A DNA stretch of 64,000 nucleotides from Clostridiales bacterium (GCA_012839095.1 DUOA01000086.1:39469-103468), one strand, 5' to 3'. Shown: positions 36,082-45,160, counted from the first letter of the stretch. Translations and numbers: made by a program. Notes: generated by a model not told the origin, from the sequence alone.

Positions 36082-36855
36082 ATGCATACGAATAAGGTTG
36101 AAATTTGCGGCGTCAATACATCGCAGCTTCCTGTTCTGACCAATGAAGAGATGAAGGAACTGTTTTCACGGATGCATGCCGGAGACAACAGCGCAAGAGA
36201 GGAATTCATACAGGGCAACCTGAGGCTGGTACTTAGTGTCATCCAAAGATTCAACAACAGGGGGGAACACATCGACGATTTGTTCCAGGTTGGCTGCATC
36301 GGCCTTATAAAGGCCATAGATAATTTTGATACCAGCCACAATGTCCGCTTTTCCACCTATGCCGTGCCCATGATCATAGGAGAAATCCGCAGATATCTGC
36401 GGGATAACAACTCCATCCGGGTCAGCCGTTCACTGCGCGATATTGCATATAAGGCGCTGCAGGTGCGGGATCAGCTGATCAACAAACATTCAAAGGAACC
36501 TACGGTATCCGAGATTGCAAAGGAACTGGATATGCCCAGGGAAGAAGTGGTATTTGCACTGGATGCAATACAGGACCCTATTTCACTTTTTGAACCCATT
36601 TACCATGATGGGGGAGATGCCATTTTCGTAATGGATCAGGTAAGTGATGAAAAGAATCAGGATGATAGCTGGCTTGACGGAATCGCCCTTAAGGAGGCCA
36701 TGAAGAAACTAAATGACAGGGAGAAGCTTATATTGACCCTTCGTTTCTTTGACGGCCGCACCCAGATGGAAGTGGCTGAGGAAATCGGAATCTCTCAGGC
36801 ACAGGTGTCCCGTCTGGAAAAAAATGCCCTGAATCATATGAGAAAGTATATCTGA
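36082..36855 (+). CDS. sigG: Sporulation sigma factor SigG
   Basis: The late forespore sigma factor. The N terminus HTNKVEICGVNTSQLPVL is a SigG hallmark, followed by region 2 (NLRLVLSVIQRFNNRGEH, VGCIGLIKAID), region 3 and the region 4 helix-turn-helix (QMEVAEEIGISQAQVSRLEK). 257 residues. The ATG at 36082 lies eight bases after GGAGGG and restores the family N terminus; the ATG at 36061 is inside the leader hairpin. There is no pro-sequence, consistent with the family. Confidence 0.96.
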   Translation: MHTNKVEICGVNTSQLPVLTNEEMKELFSRMHAGDNSAREEFIQGNLRLVLSVIQRFNNRGEHIDDLFQVGCIGLIKAIDNFDTSHNVRFSTYAVPMIIGEIRRYLRDNNSIRVSRSLRDIAYKALQVRDQLINKHSKEPTVSEIAKELDMPREEVVFALDAIQDPISLFEPIYHDGGDAIFVMDQVSDEKNQDDSWLDGIALKEAMKKLNDREKLILTLRFFDGRTQMEVAEEIGISQAQVSRLEKNALNHMRKYI

Positions 36856-36935
36856 TCCACCCGCTTTTTTGTCATCTTTTTTCTGTCCGCTTAATAGGAT
36901 AGAAAGAGAGGACAGTGAAGGTGAGGTGGTATTTT

Positions 36936-37190
36936 GTGCCTAAATCATCGGATTTCCGGACCAAGGAAGTAATCAATGTCCGGGACGGCAGACGTTTGGG
37001 AAACATCATTGATATGGAATTTAACCTTCTCGAAGGCAGAATTACAGCTATAGTAGTTCCGGGGGCCAGCCGCTTCTTAGGTCTGCTGAAAGAGGAGGAC
37101 GATCTGGTGATACCTTGGGAAAAGATCAAAAAGATCGGTGACGATGTCATATTGGTGGATGTGGAAACCCGATACATGGGGCTCCCCTGA
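36936..37190 (+). CDS. ylmC: YlmC/YmxH family PRC-barrel sporulation protein
   Basis: An 84-residue PRC-barrel protein (SSDFRTKEVINVRDGRRLGNI, then IVVPG and DDLVIPWEKIKKIGDDVILVD). Members are annotated as sporulation proteins and lie near sigG in many Clostridia; their molecular role is unknown. I place the start at the GTG at 36936, six bases after GAGGTGG, because it gives the usual distance to the barrel; GTG codons at 36915 and 36921 are in-frame alternatives. Confidence 0.82.
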   Translation: MPKSSDFRTKEVINVRDGRRLGNIIDMEFNLLEGRITAIVVPGASRFLGLLKEEDDLVIPWEKIKKIGDDVILVDVETRYMGLP

Positions 37191-37240
37191 AGTTATTTGT
37201 CTTAACATGGAGATCATTGGATTAATCTGTAAAGTAAGGA

Positions 37241-37269
37241 TGGACTAAAGCCGAGAAAGATAATATAAT
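37241..37269 (+). promoter_or_regulatory. Possible sigma-A promoter of nrdR
   Basis: TGGACT (37241-37246), a 17-base spacer and consensus TATAAT (37264-37269) lie 36 bases before the nrdR start codon. Confidence 0.55.
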
Positions 37270-37304
37270 GGGTACGAAACACCCCGGAAGGGAGGAAACC
37301 GGAG

Positions 37305-37757
37305 TTGAAGTGCCCATTTTGTTTTGTTACCGACAGCAAGGTGGTGGATTCCAGGCCTACGGATGAAGGCACCGTGATAAGACGCAGGCGGGAATGCACC
37401 AGCTGCGGCAAACGATTTACAACCTACGAAAAAATAGAGTACCTGCCCATTCTGGTCATCAAAAAGGATGGCCGGCGGGAGGTGTTTGACAGCAATAAGA
37501 TCATGTCCGGGCTTCTCAAGGCATGCGAGAAAAGGCCCGTATCAGTCAGGGATCTGGAAACAGCTGTACAGGATATAGAGAAGCAGATTTACAATTCCCT
37601 GGAACAGGAGGTAACCAGCCAGAAAATCGGTGAGATGGTAATGGAGAAACTGCGGGAGCTGGACGAAGTGGCCTATGTCCGTTTTGCTTCAGTTTACCGG
37701 CAATTCAAAGACATCAACACCTTTATGGAGGAACTGAACAAACTGCTGAATGAATAA
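37305..37757 (+). CDS. nrdR: Ribonucleotide reductase repressor NrdR
   Basis: A zinc-finger plus ATP-cone repressor of ribonucleotide reductase genes, responding to ATP/dATP. The zinc ribbon Cys are at residues 3, 6, 31 and 34 (KCPFC and CTSCGKRF), and the ATP-cone begins [16 protein letters not shown]. 150 residues, standard. The start is a TTG behind GGGAGG. There are no nrd genes nearby, so the targets lie elsewhere. Confidence 0.95.
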   Translation: MKCPFCFVTDSKVVDSRPTDEGTVIRRRRECTSCGKRFTTYEKIEYLPILVIKKDGRREVFDSNKIMSGLLKACEKRPVSVRDLETAVQDIEKQIYNSLEQEVTSQKIGEMVMEKLRELDEVAYVRFASVYRQFKDINTFMEELNKLLNE

Positions 37758-37801
37758 AGGGCAGCAGTTGTCCTTAATTGGGAAGGAGCTGATGCATTTC
37801 A

Positions 37802-38662
37802 ATGTATGAAGCAGCAGGACGTATTTCACAAAATGTTTCAGGCACGGAAGGATTTCAGGAGCAAAAGGCCGGCGGGCTGGTATACTACACCATACCGGCA
37901 TTCACACAAACCGGCCTGGTCCGGCATGGCTTCAGCTCCCGTTTGGGAGGAGTCAGCAGCGGGGAGTGCAGCAGCCTGAATCTGAGCTTTCACCGCAAAG
38001 ACAGTCCTGAGAATGTGCGGGAGAATTTCAGGCTTTTTTGCAGTGCCCTGGATATCAGGCCTGAGCAGATGGTTTTTACCCATCAGGTTCACAAGAACAG
38101 GGTTATGGCAGTGGATGAGACACATGAGGGCATGGGCTGGGACAAGGCTTCCGAAATTCGAGAAACAGACGGGCTTGTAACAAATCGGTCAGGGCTGGCC
38201 CTGGTTACATTTTATGCCGATTGTGTTCCGCTCTTCTTTCTGGACCCCGTACGCCATGTTATCGGATTAAGCCAAGCGGGCTGGCGGGGTACAGCATCCA
38301 ATATCGCCAGGCAGACACTGGAAGCCATGGGGGAACATTACGGTACCCAGCCAGGGGACTGTCTGGCTGCAATCGGGCCTTCCATAGGCTCCTGCTGTTT
38401 TGAAGTGGATGGTCCGGTGGCTGAGGCATTTGCTGCAGCCTGTCCCGACAGGAAGGAAGAAATAATCAGGCCGCGCGGTAAGGACAAGTATGATATTGAT
38501 CTGTGGGCGGTAAACCGATATCAATTGCAGGAATGCGGAGTGCCCGGGGAGAACATAACCCTGGCAGCTCTTTGCACCGGCTGCAATGTGGATGTTTTCT
38601 TCAGCCATCGCAGGGAAAAGGGGCGTACCGGCAGTCTTGCCGCCCTACTGATGCTCATATAG
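37802..38662 (+). CDS. pgeF: Peptidoglycan editing factor PgeF (YlmD/YfiH, laccase-domain)
   Basis: A Cys/His metal-dependent hydrolase of the YfiH family, linked in other bacteria to correction of wrongly incorporated peptidoglycan stem residues and to purine nucleoside cleavage. Motifs are RHGFSSRLGGVS, THQVH, ADCVPLFFLD with its metal-binding Cys, AGWRGTASNI and GPSIGSCCFEV. 286 residues. The start has AAGGAG 13 bases upstream, a rather long spacing. It follows nrdR and ends before a strong terminator. Confidence 0.9.
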   Translation: MYEAAGRISQNVSGTEGFQEQKAGGLVYYTIPAFTQTGLVRHGFSSRLGGVSSGECSSLNLSFHRKDSPENVRENFRLFCSALDIRPEQMVFTHQVHKNRVMAVDETHEGMGWDKASEIRETDGLVTNRSGLALVTFYADCVPLFFLDPVRHVIGLSQAGWRGTASNIARQTLEAMGEHYGTQPGDCLAAIGPSIGSCCFEVDGPVAEAFAAACPDRKEEIIRPRGKDKYDIDLWAVNRYQLQECGVPGENITLAALCTGCNVDVFFSHRREKGRTGSLAALLMLI

Positions 38663-38734
38663 CCAATGGGCTTTTTTTAGGCAGCATAGTAACAGAGTTT
38701 AACCTGCTGTCTCAGCATAAATGAATTAACGGTG

Positions 38735-38774
38735 AAAACCGGTCTGATAGCTGATATCAGAACCGGTTTTTTTA
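38735..38774 (+). terminator. Rho-independent terminator after pgeF
   Basis: Arms 38735-38749 and 38755-38770 pair with a single bulged base (AAAACCGGT-CTGATA with its complement), followed by T. The stem contains CCGGT/ACCGG. Confidence 0.92.
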
Positions 38775-38873
38775 TATGTTCAATTTTTGGCAGGCCTGTG
38801 AAAAAGCATACATCTTCTTATCGCAGGGAATGATAATTTTGAGTCCAATTCGAAAACAATGAGGTGATGGATA

Positions 38874-39614
38874 ATGCCTTTGGGATTAACGCTGTTGGTT
38901 GTTGCAGGCATACTGGTTCTGTTTGGAGTAGGGCATCAGGTGCTGGACAGATTGAGGCTGAACGATAAAACGGCGCTGCTCTTTATGGCGGCTATATTTG
39001 TCGGAGGCTTGCTGCCGGATATTTCGCTGGGAGACCGCTTCTCCATCAATCTGGGAGGAGCAGTGCTGCCCTTTGCTCTGGCTGTGTACCTGTTTGCAAA
39101 AGCCGGAACGGCCAGGGAAAAAGTCAGATCGGTATTAGCTTCGCTGATAGCCGGAGCTGCTATATATGCAGCCGGCAGGCTTCTTCCCCATGAGCCGGAA
39201 ACTATGATGTTCGATCCGAATTATATCTATGGAATCGTAGCTGGAATCACGGCATACTTATTTGGCAGATCAAGAAGAGCTTCCTTTATTGCAGGTATCA
39301 TGGGAGTGATTCTGGCCGACCTTGCCCAGGGAATAGAAAATATCATCAGGGGCATAGCGGCCCCTATCCGGCTTGGTACGGCAGGGGCGGTGGATGCAGT
39401 GGTAATTTCCGGTCTCCTGGCAGTGCTGCTGGCGGAATTTGTGGGCGAGCTCCGGGAGAGACTGCAGGGGGGTACGGAAAAAAAGCATATGCGCTTTGAT
39501 CATGCTGAATTTACCAGCGCCATAGGTGCGGACGGCACAGAGGGGGACAGTTCTCCGGAGGGGGACAGTTCTCAACAACCAAACGATGAGGGGGAAAAGG
39601 AGGGAAATTCATGA
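38874..39614 (+). CDS. DUF1614 membrane protein
   Basis: A 246-residue polytopic membrane protein (about six or seven segments) of the DUF1614 family, whose function is not known. LPDISLGDRFSINLGGAVLPF is characteristic. The C-terminal 40 residues are hydrophilic and acidic and include the repeated EGDSS produced by an 18-base tandem duplication at 39540-39575. It overlaps spoIIP by four bases, so a sporulation role is plausible. GAGGTGATGG precedes the start. Confidence 0.8.
   Translation: MPLGLTLLVVAGILVLFGVGHQVLDRLRLNDKTALLFMAAIFVGGLLPDISLGDRFSINLGGAVLPFALAVYLFAKAGTAREKVRSVLASLIAGAAIYAAGRLLPHEPETMMFDPNYIYGIVAGITAYLFGRSRRASFIAGIMGVILADLAQGIENIIRGIAAPIRLGTAGAVDAVVISGLLAVLLAEFVGELRERLQGGTEKKHMRFDHAEFTSAIGADGTEGDSSPEGDSSQQPNDEGEKEGNS
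39540..39575 (+). repeat. 18-base tandem duplication inside DUF1614 gene
   Basis: Units 39540-39557 and 39558-39575 differ only at their last two bases (GAGGGGGACAGTTCTC shared). In frame, they encode two EGDSS segments in the acidic tail. Confidence 0.9.
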
Positions 39615-40780
39615 AAAAATTCCTGACAGCAGGGCTGCTGCTGATATTGCTGCTCATGACACTTCTTCCAGGTGCTGTATTGGCCGATGACTGGTTTGAA
39701 CCCACTCCGGGCTATTATACTATTCTGGATGAGAAGGGAGAAGAATTAACCGTTATGGCCCGGGAAGTTTCGCCGGATGACGAATACATCAGCGGTGACA
39801 ACAAGCATTATATTGTAACCAGAGTAGACAAGAAAAAGAGAGAGGCCTACACCAGGTATGAGGGCGAGATTACGCTTCCTGTAGTGGTTCCTTCTCATTC
39901 CATAGCCGCGTCGCAGCAGAATCAGGGCAGCATACTGCTCTATTGCACTCACAACTCGGAATCCTATGTTCCATCAGATGGTACTGAAAGCATCGAGGGC
40001 AGGGGAGGGATCAATGACGTCGCTCGTGCTTTTGAGGAAAATTTGAAAAAGAAGGGTATAAATGCCGTATTCAGCGAGGAAAAGCACGATCCTCATGATG
40101 CCGGTGCCTATCGCCGTTCCCGTCAGACCGCTGTGAAACTGATTAAGGAAAATATGCCTGTGCAGGCTGTTTTTGACATTCACAGGGATGCAGTGCCCAA
40201 AAAACATTATGTAACGGAAGTAGACGGCCAGGACATGTCCAAGGTCCGGATTGTGATAGGACGGCGCAATCAGAATCGGAAGGCCAATGAAGAACTGGCT
40301 TACAAGATCAAGTCTGTGGCAGATAAGGCCTATCCCGGCCTGATCAAGGATATATTTATAGGCAGAGGTTCCTATAACCAGGAATTGTCTCCCAGATCCC
40401 TCTTGTTTGAAATGGGCACCTTTGAAAACAGCAAGGAAGCCGCTCAGAGATCAACAGCCTATCTTGCGGATGTAGTGGTTAAGTCCATGTTCGGCGGAAC
40501 CGTGAAGGACCGCTCCCGCGAGGACAGGGCCGAAAGTAAAGGGGGGCAGAAGGAGGGAGATAAGGAAAGGAGAATCACACCCATCAGCCGGGAAACCGGT
40601 GAAAACAGGGGCGGCTCCGGAAGCAGAAGCGGCATAATCTGGCTTTTTGTTCTGGCAGCAGCAGGCCTTGCAGTCTTCCTGTTTATCAGCATGGGCGGCA
40701 GGGAATTGGCGTCCAAATTCAGAGGTTCCTCAGGTGAGGAATACAGCAGCTTTCTAGGTCGCAGAAAACGGAAGAAGTAA
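39611..40780 (+). CDS. spoIIP: Stage II sporulation protein P (engulfment peptidoglycan hydrolase)
   Basis: An exported amidase/endopeptidase that, with SpoIID and SpoIIM, thins septal peptidoglycan during engulfment. It has an N-terminal signal (KKFLTAGLLLILLLMTLLPGAVLA), the family motif CTHNSESYVPSDG with His114, YRRSRQTAVKLI, the DIHRDA motif (His191) and LLFEMGTFENSKEEA-like sequence near residue 263. After a basic linker it ends in a second membrane segment (IIWLFVLAAAGLAVFLFI). 389 residues. It is coupled to the DUF1614 gene by ATGA overlap. Confidence 0.94.
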   Translation: MKKFLTAGLLLILLLMTLLPGAVLADDWFEPTPGYYTILDEKGEELTVMAREVSPDDEYISGDNKHYIVTRVDKKKREAYTRYEGEITLPVVVPSHSIAASQQNQGSILLYCTHNSESYVPSDGTESIEGRGGINDVARAFEENLKKKGINAVFSEEKHDPHDAGAYRRSRQTAVKLIKENMPVQAVFDIHRDAVPKKHYVTEVDGQDMSKVRIVIGRRNQNRKANEELAYKIKSVADKAYPGLIKDIFIGRGSYNQELSPRSLLFEMGTFENSKEAAQRSTAYLADVVVKSMFGGTVKDRSREDRAESKGGQKEGDKERRITPISRETGENRGGSGSRSGIIWLFVLAAAGLAVFLFISMGGRELASKFRGSSGEEYSSFLGRRKRKK

Positions 40781-40810
40781 AGCCAGAAAAGCAGAGCCGG
40801 GAGGTATCAG

Positions 40811-41293
40811 GTGCGAATAATCTACTACAGCTATTGGGGTACTTACGCCGCTTATACCATGGCTGCTCTGCATGCCGGTATTTATCAGGCAGACAGTCTG
40901 CCTGAAGAAGAGATGATTTTCGCTCAATATGAGCTTTGCCGCAGATACGGCCGGCAGGCAGGAAATTTAATCTATGTGGGCCTGGATAACCGTTTACGGG
41001 AAGTATACAGTCTGGGATGCAGGCAGCATGCCGGAATGGTGATCCGGGCCATTCAAAATATGGCTGAAACATTTAAAACAGGAGATACTCTGCACTTCAT
41101 ATCAGCTGAAGCAGAGGAAGGCAGGCTGCCGGGACTGCTGCAAAGACTCCGCTTTCAAAATCTCAGAATTGATGAAATGGTAAATGCAGGTGTAAACAAA
41201 AAGTTGTTTGCACTATGGTTTCGAAGAAGTTACGGTCCATGCCTGAAAAAGGCACAGCAGGCAGCCCGGACTGTAAAGGACGGGATAGTATAA
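40811..41293 (+). CDS. DUF3189 family protein, first copy
   Basis: A 160-residue protein of the DUF3189 family (IIYYSYWGTYAAYTMAALHAGIYQ at the N terminus is typical). The N-terminal strand-turn-helix resembles a nucleotide- or phosphate-binding start, but no catalytic motif is clear. Function is unknown. It starts at a GTG behind GGGAGG. Its stop overlaps the start of a paralogue by one base (TAATG), and both follow spoIIP. Confidence 0.75.
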   Translation: MRIIYYSYWGTYAAYTMAALHAGIYQADSLPEEEMIFAQYELCRRYGRQAGNLIYVGLDNRLREVYSLGCRQHAGMVIRAIQNMAETFKTGDTLHFISAEAEEGRLPGLLQRLRFQNLRIDEMVNAGVNKKLFALWFRRSYGPCLKKAQQAARTVKDGIV

Positions 41294-41766
41294 TGAAACT
41301 CTTCTATTGCTGCTACGGAGGTGCCCACACCTCCGTTACCTGTGCATCCATTCATTTGGGCTATCTGCCTGCAGAACGCCTTCCGGCGGCTTCTGAATTC
41401 CAGGCAGTGCCTTTTTATGACAAGATGGAAAACGGAAAACTGGGCACTCCTGTATTTATGGGCAGGGATGAGATGGGATGGGATATCCATATTATGGGCA
41501 TGAAAAATGCGAAACAGCTGGTCATCCCAGCGATGAAGAGTTATCTTAATGTATGCGGAATTGATCAGAAGAATTATATACTGGTGAATGCTCTTGTTGA
41601 TCTGCATCCCATTACATCCATCGGCGGAGTCGCCTCAAGAAAGTTTGGCATAATATCACTGGGAAGACCCATGACCGTATGGGGAATCAGGAAAACCTAT
41701 CATAAGTTTGTTGAACTGGTTTTACAGGTCAAAGAAAACTTGCGAGCCATGAAGGATTTTGCTTGA
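41293..41766 (+). CDS. DUF3189 family protein, second copy
   Basis: A 157-residue paralogue of the preceding protein. It begins KLFYCCYGGAHTSVTCASIHLGYL, which keeps the same Tyr/Gly pattern, and ends in SLGRPMTVWGIRKTYHKFVELV. The Cys pair CCYGG near the start is lacking in the first copy, so the two have diverged. The ATG at 41293 overlaps the upstream stop, so translation is probably coupled. Role unknown. Confidence 0.75.
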   Translation: MKLFYCCYGGAHTSVTCASIHLGYLPAERLPAASEFQAVPFYDKMENGKLGTPVFMGRDEMGWDIHIMGMKNAKQLVIPAMKSYLNVCGIDQKNYILVNALVDLHPITSIGGVASRKFGIISLGRPMTVWGIRKTYHKFVELVLQVKENLRAMKDFA

Positions 41767-41866
41767 CTTGAAGGACATTATGACTGATAATGGTTATGTT
41801 ATAGAAATTAGTATCTGGTACTAAAAACAGATAATAGTTAAATTGAAGTCAAGCAGAGGTGGACCG

Positions 41867-43216
41867 ATGAAAAGAGACGGCCATAAGGTTGTGGGCGTGG
41901 AAGAACACTCCATAGCGGAGGAAATTAAGATGGAAAAAGGGGATGTTCTCCTTAAGATAAATGGAACCGAAGTTGTGGATGTAATAGATTATATAGAATG
42001 GATGGAGAATGATACACTGGAACTCCTCATCCAAAAAGCTGATGGTGAGGAATGGGAAATCCTGATAGAAAAAGAGCCGGGAGAGGATTTAGGGCTGAAA
42101 TTCGAGCATGATCTGATGGATGAGGAACGATACTGCAGGAACAAGTGCATCTTCTGCTTTGTGGATCAGCTTCCCGGGGGAATGCGGGACAGCCTTTACT
42201 ACAAAGATGATGACTGGCGTCTGTCCTTTCTTACAGGAAACTATATCACCCTGACCAATCTGTCCGAATGTGATCTGGAACGCATTGTAAGCAAGCGTAT
42301 CAGCCCCCTGTATGTTTCCGTACATACCACCAATCCCGAACTGCGAGTGAAAATGCTGAATAACCGGTTTGCAGGGGATGTACTCAAATACCTTTATCGG
42401 ATGGCAGATGCAGGCATTCAGCTTCACACACAAATTGTACTATGTCCGGGCTGGAATGACGGTGAAGAGCTGGATCGGACTGTTTCCGACTTGTGGGAAC
42501 TCAGGCATTCCATAAGATCCCTTGCCGTAGTGCCGGTCGGCCTGACAGGTCACCGGGACCGCCTTACGGATATCAGGCCTTTCACCCGGGAACTGGCAGC
42601 AGAGGTTATCAGGCAGGTGGATAAATGGCAGAGCATCTTTCGCACTAAATGGGATACCGGCTTTGTATATGCAGCGGATGAGTTTTATACTAAAGCCGGT
42701 GTTGAATTTCCCGGCAGCTATTACTATGATGATTTCCCACAGGTGGAAAACGGGGTTGGCCTTACGGTTCAATTTCAGACAGAATTTGAAGAGGAAATGG
42801 CAGAAGAACTGAGCCGGAGAAGAGACGGAAATACAGATGTAAAACCGGTGCAGCAGACCGTTGTTACCGGCAAATCTGCATTTTACATCCTGTCGGACAT
42901 GGTGAACAGGGCAAACAGCAGACTGCATACCAATTCTCAGGTACTGGCGGTGGAAAACCGCTTCTTCGGCCCCAGCGTAACAGTAGCCGGACTGACAACA
43001 GGCAGTGATATTATAATGGGAATTCAGGGAAAGAGTTTGGGTGACGCGCTTCTGATTCCCGAATCCATGCTTCGCAAGGGACAGGATGTATTTCTGGATG
43101 ATGTTACGGTATCTGAATTAAGCGAGAAAGCCGGCATACCTGTAATACCTGTTCCCGTGAGGGGAGACCTTTTCCTCCGTGCCTTGCTTGGAGAGGATTT
43201 CAGGGAGGTGACATAA
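41867..43216 (+). CDS. PDZ and radical-SAM DUF512 protein
   Basis: A 449-residue protein with an N-terminal PDZ-like domain (GDVLLKINGTEVVDVIDYIEW), a radical-SAM-like segment with C90xxxC94xxC97 (YCRNKCIFCFVDQLP) and a C-terminal DUF512 domain. The cysteines would hold a 4Fe-4S cluster. Genes of this type neighbour der across Firmicutes, but the reaction is unknown. I start at the ATG at 41867 behind AGAGGTGG; an upstream TTG adds nine unrelated residues. It ends next to der with no gap. Confidence 0.87.
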   Translation: MKRDGHKVVGVEEHSIAEEIKMEKGDVLLKINGTEVVDVIDYIEWMENDTLELLIQKADGEEWEILIEKEPGEDLGLKFEHDLMDEERYCRNKCIFCFVDQLPGGMRDSLYYKDDDWRLSFLTGNYITLTNLSECDLERIVSKRISPLYVSVHTTNPELRVKMLNNRFAGDVLKYLYRMADAGIQLHTQIVLCPGWNDGEELDRTVSDLWELRHSIRSLAVVPVGLTGHRDRLTDIRPFTRELAAEVIRQVDKWQSIFRTKWDTGFVYAADEFYTKAGVEFPGSYYYDDFPQVENGVGLTVQFQTEFEEEMAEELSRRRDGNTDVKPVQQTVVTGKSAFYILSDMVNRANSRLHTNSQVLAVENRFFGPSVTVAGLTTGSDIIMGIQGKSLGDALLIPESMLRKGQDVFLDDVTVSELSEKAGIPVIPVPVRGDLFLRALLGEDFREVT

Positions 43217-44533
43217 ATGGCAAAACCACTTGTAGCTATAGTAGGCAGACCCAATGTGGGTAAATCCACCCTGTTCAACCAATTGGCGGGAAAGCGGATT
43301 TCCATAGTGGACGACACACCCGGTGTCACAAGAGATCGGATTTATGCAGATACAGAATGGCTGAACTATCAGTTTACAATGATCGATACAGGTGGTATTG
43401 AGCCGGGCAGTCAGGATCAATTGATGCAGCAGATGAGGAATCAGGCGGAAATTGCCATAGATACAGCCGATGTCATAGTTTTTCTGGTAGACGGCCGGGA
43501 GGGACTGACTGCTACTGACCGGAATGTGGCTGATATGCTGCGTAAATCCAATAAGCCCCTGGTACTGGCAGTTAACAAAATTGATACACAGGCGGATGAA
43601 CCCCTGTTATTTGAGTTCTACAACCTGGCAATGGGAGACCCCATATCCATTTCCGCTTCCCACAAGAGGGGACTCGGTGATTTGCTGGATGAGATAGTTA
43701 AACACTTTGACAGGGAAAGCATCGAAGATGAAGACGATGATGTTATCCGTATTGCTGTAGTCGGCAAGCCCAATGCGGGCAAGTCTTCCATTGTAAACCG
43801 GATCCTGGGTGAGGAAAGAGCCATTGTAAGTGATATTCCGGGTACTACCCGGGATGCCATTGATACACCTATTGAGATTAACGGCCAGAAATATATTATC
43901 ATTGATACAGCGGGAATTCGCAGAAAAAGCCGGATCAGCGATTCCCTTGAGCGTTACAGCGTGATAAGGGCCCTAAGTGCCATCCGGCGTTGTGATGTGG
44001 CTTTGATAATTATTGATGCAACCCAGGAGGTAACGGAACAGGATACCAAAATTGCCGGACTGGTGCACGAAGAAGGTAAGGGTTCCATTCTGGTCATGAA
44101 CAAATGGGATGCAATTGAGAAAGAGACCAATACCATGAACCAGTATCGTAAGAGGCTGATGAATTCCCTGAGCTATATGACCTATGCACCCAGCGTCTTT
44201 GTTTCTGCCAAGACCGGCCAGCGGATAGAGCGTATTATGGAACTGGTAAATTATGTTTATAATCAGTGTACCTTCAGAATTTCCACAGGTGTTCTCAACG
44301 ATTGCCTGGCTGACGCCATTGCAGTAAACGAGCCGCCTTCGGACAAGGGAAGACGGCTGAAAATACTGTATGGAACCCAGGTTTCAGTCAAACCGCCTAC
44401 CTTTGTACTTTTTGTCAATGATCCGGAACTGATGCATTATTCCTATAAACGGTACCTGGAAAACTATTTCAGGAAAACCTTTGGTCTGGAGGGAACACCC
44501 ATTCATATTATTGTACGCGAGAAGTCAAGATAG
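43217..44533 (+). CDS. der: Ribosome assembly GTPase Der (EngA)
   Basis: An essential tandem-G-domain GTPase for 50S ribosome maturation. G domain 1 has GRPNVGKST near residue 9 and NKID; G domain 2 has GKPNAGKSS near residue 183, DTAGIRRKS and NKWD, followed by a KH-like C-terminal domain. 438 residues, standard. The start immediately follows the DUF512 stop with GGGAGG upstream. plsY and gpsA follow closely. Confidence 0.97.
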   Translation: MAKPLVAIVGRPNVGKSTLFNQLAGKRISIVDDTPGVTRDRIYADTEWLNYQFTMIDTGGIEPGSQDQLMQQMRNQAEIAIDTADVIVFLVDGREGLTATDRNVADMLRKSNKPLVLAVNKIDTQADEPLLFEFYNLAMGDPISISASHKRGLGDLLDEIVKHFDRESIEDEDDDVIRIAVVGKPNAGKSSIVNRILGEERAIVSDIPGTTRDAIDTPIEINGQKYIIIDTAGIRRKSRISDSLERYSVIRALSAIRRCDVALIIIDATQEVTEQDTKIAGLVHEEGKGSILVMNKWDAIEKETNTMNQYRKRLMNSLSYMTYAPSVFVSAKTGQRIERIMELVNYVYNQCTFRISTGVLNDCLADAIAVNEPPSDKGRRLKILYGTQVSVKPPTFVLFVNDPELMHYSYKRYLENYFRKTFGLEGTPIHIIVREKSR

Positions 44534-44545
44534 GGGGATACTACC

Positions 44546-45160
44546 ATGGTACAGCTGATTAAATACTTGCTGGCCTGTCTGATAGGCTATTTTACAGGAA
44601 GCATTGCTCCTTCCTATTTCGTAGGGAAAGCGATGATGAATATTGACATACGGGAACATGGCAGCGGAAACGCAGGTACAACCAATACCTTGCGGGTATT
44701 GGGGGTAAAGGCCGGTGTAATTGTATTTGTCTGCGACATCCTGAAAGGCGCATTGGCAGCCTGGATTGGACTTAAGCTGACAAACAGCCTGCTGGGAGGC
44801 ATGCTGGCAGGCAGCCTGGCAGTTGCCGGTCATAATTGGCCTGTTTTCCTTAATTTTAAGGGAGGCAAGGGAATTGCCAGCTCCTTTGGCCTTTTGCTGG
44901 TACTGTTCCCTAAAATTGCCCTGATTTTATTTCTGGTTGAAATCGCTGTAATTTACTTTACAAGGTATGTATCCCTTGGTTCAATTATAGCTTCTTCCCT
45001 GCTGCCATTCCTGCTGATTATATTCCGGGAACCCTGGGAGCTGGTCCTTCTGGGTACCATCCTGGCGCTGATTGCTGTTATAAGGCACAGGGACAATATC
45101 AGCAGACTGCTTAAGGGTGAGGAAAACAAGATGGGACGTTCAGGAAAAAGAGGCAGGTGA
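44546..45160 (+). CDS. plsY: Acyl-phosphate:glycerol-3-phosphate acyltransferase PlsY
   Basis: An integral membrane acyltransferase for the first step of phospholipid synthesis (204 residues, about seven membrane segments). The signatures GSIAPSYFVGKAM, HGSGNAGTTNTLRV and GHNWPVFLNFKGGKGIASSFG are intact. It ends in a basic tail (KMGRSGKRGR) at a TGA (45158-45160). gpsA follows in the same reading frame, with its first codons immediately after this stop. Adjacent plsY and gpsA make functional sense, as GpsA supplies the glycerol-3-phosphate. Confidence 0.94.
   Translation: MVQLIKYLLACLIGYFTGSIAPSYFVGKAMMNIDIREHGSGNAGTTNTLRVLGVKAGVIVFVCDILKGALAAWIGLKLTNSLLGGMLAGSLAVAGHNWPVFLNFKGGKGIASSFGLLLVLFPKIALILFLVEIAVIYFTRYVSLGSIIASSLLPFLLIIFREPWELVLLGTILALIAVIRHRDNISRLLKGEENKMGRSGKRGR

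Noticed and set aside
38780..38814. A sigma-E promoter before the DUF1614-spoIIP pair
   Set aside because: CATACATC fits a -10 box, but no ATATT-like -35 is at the right distance.
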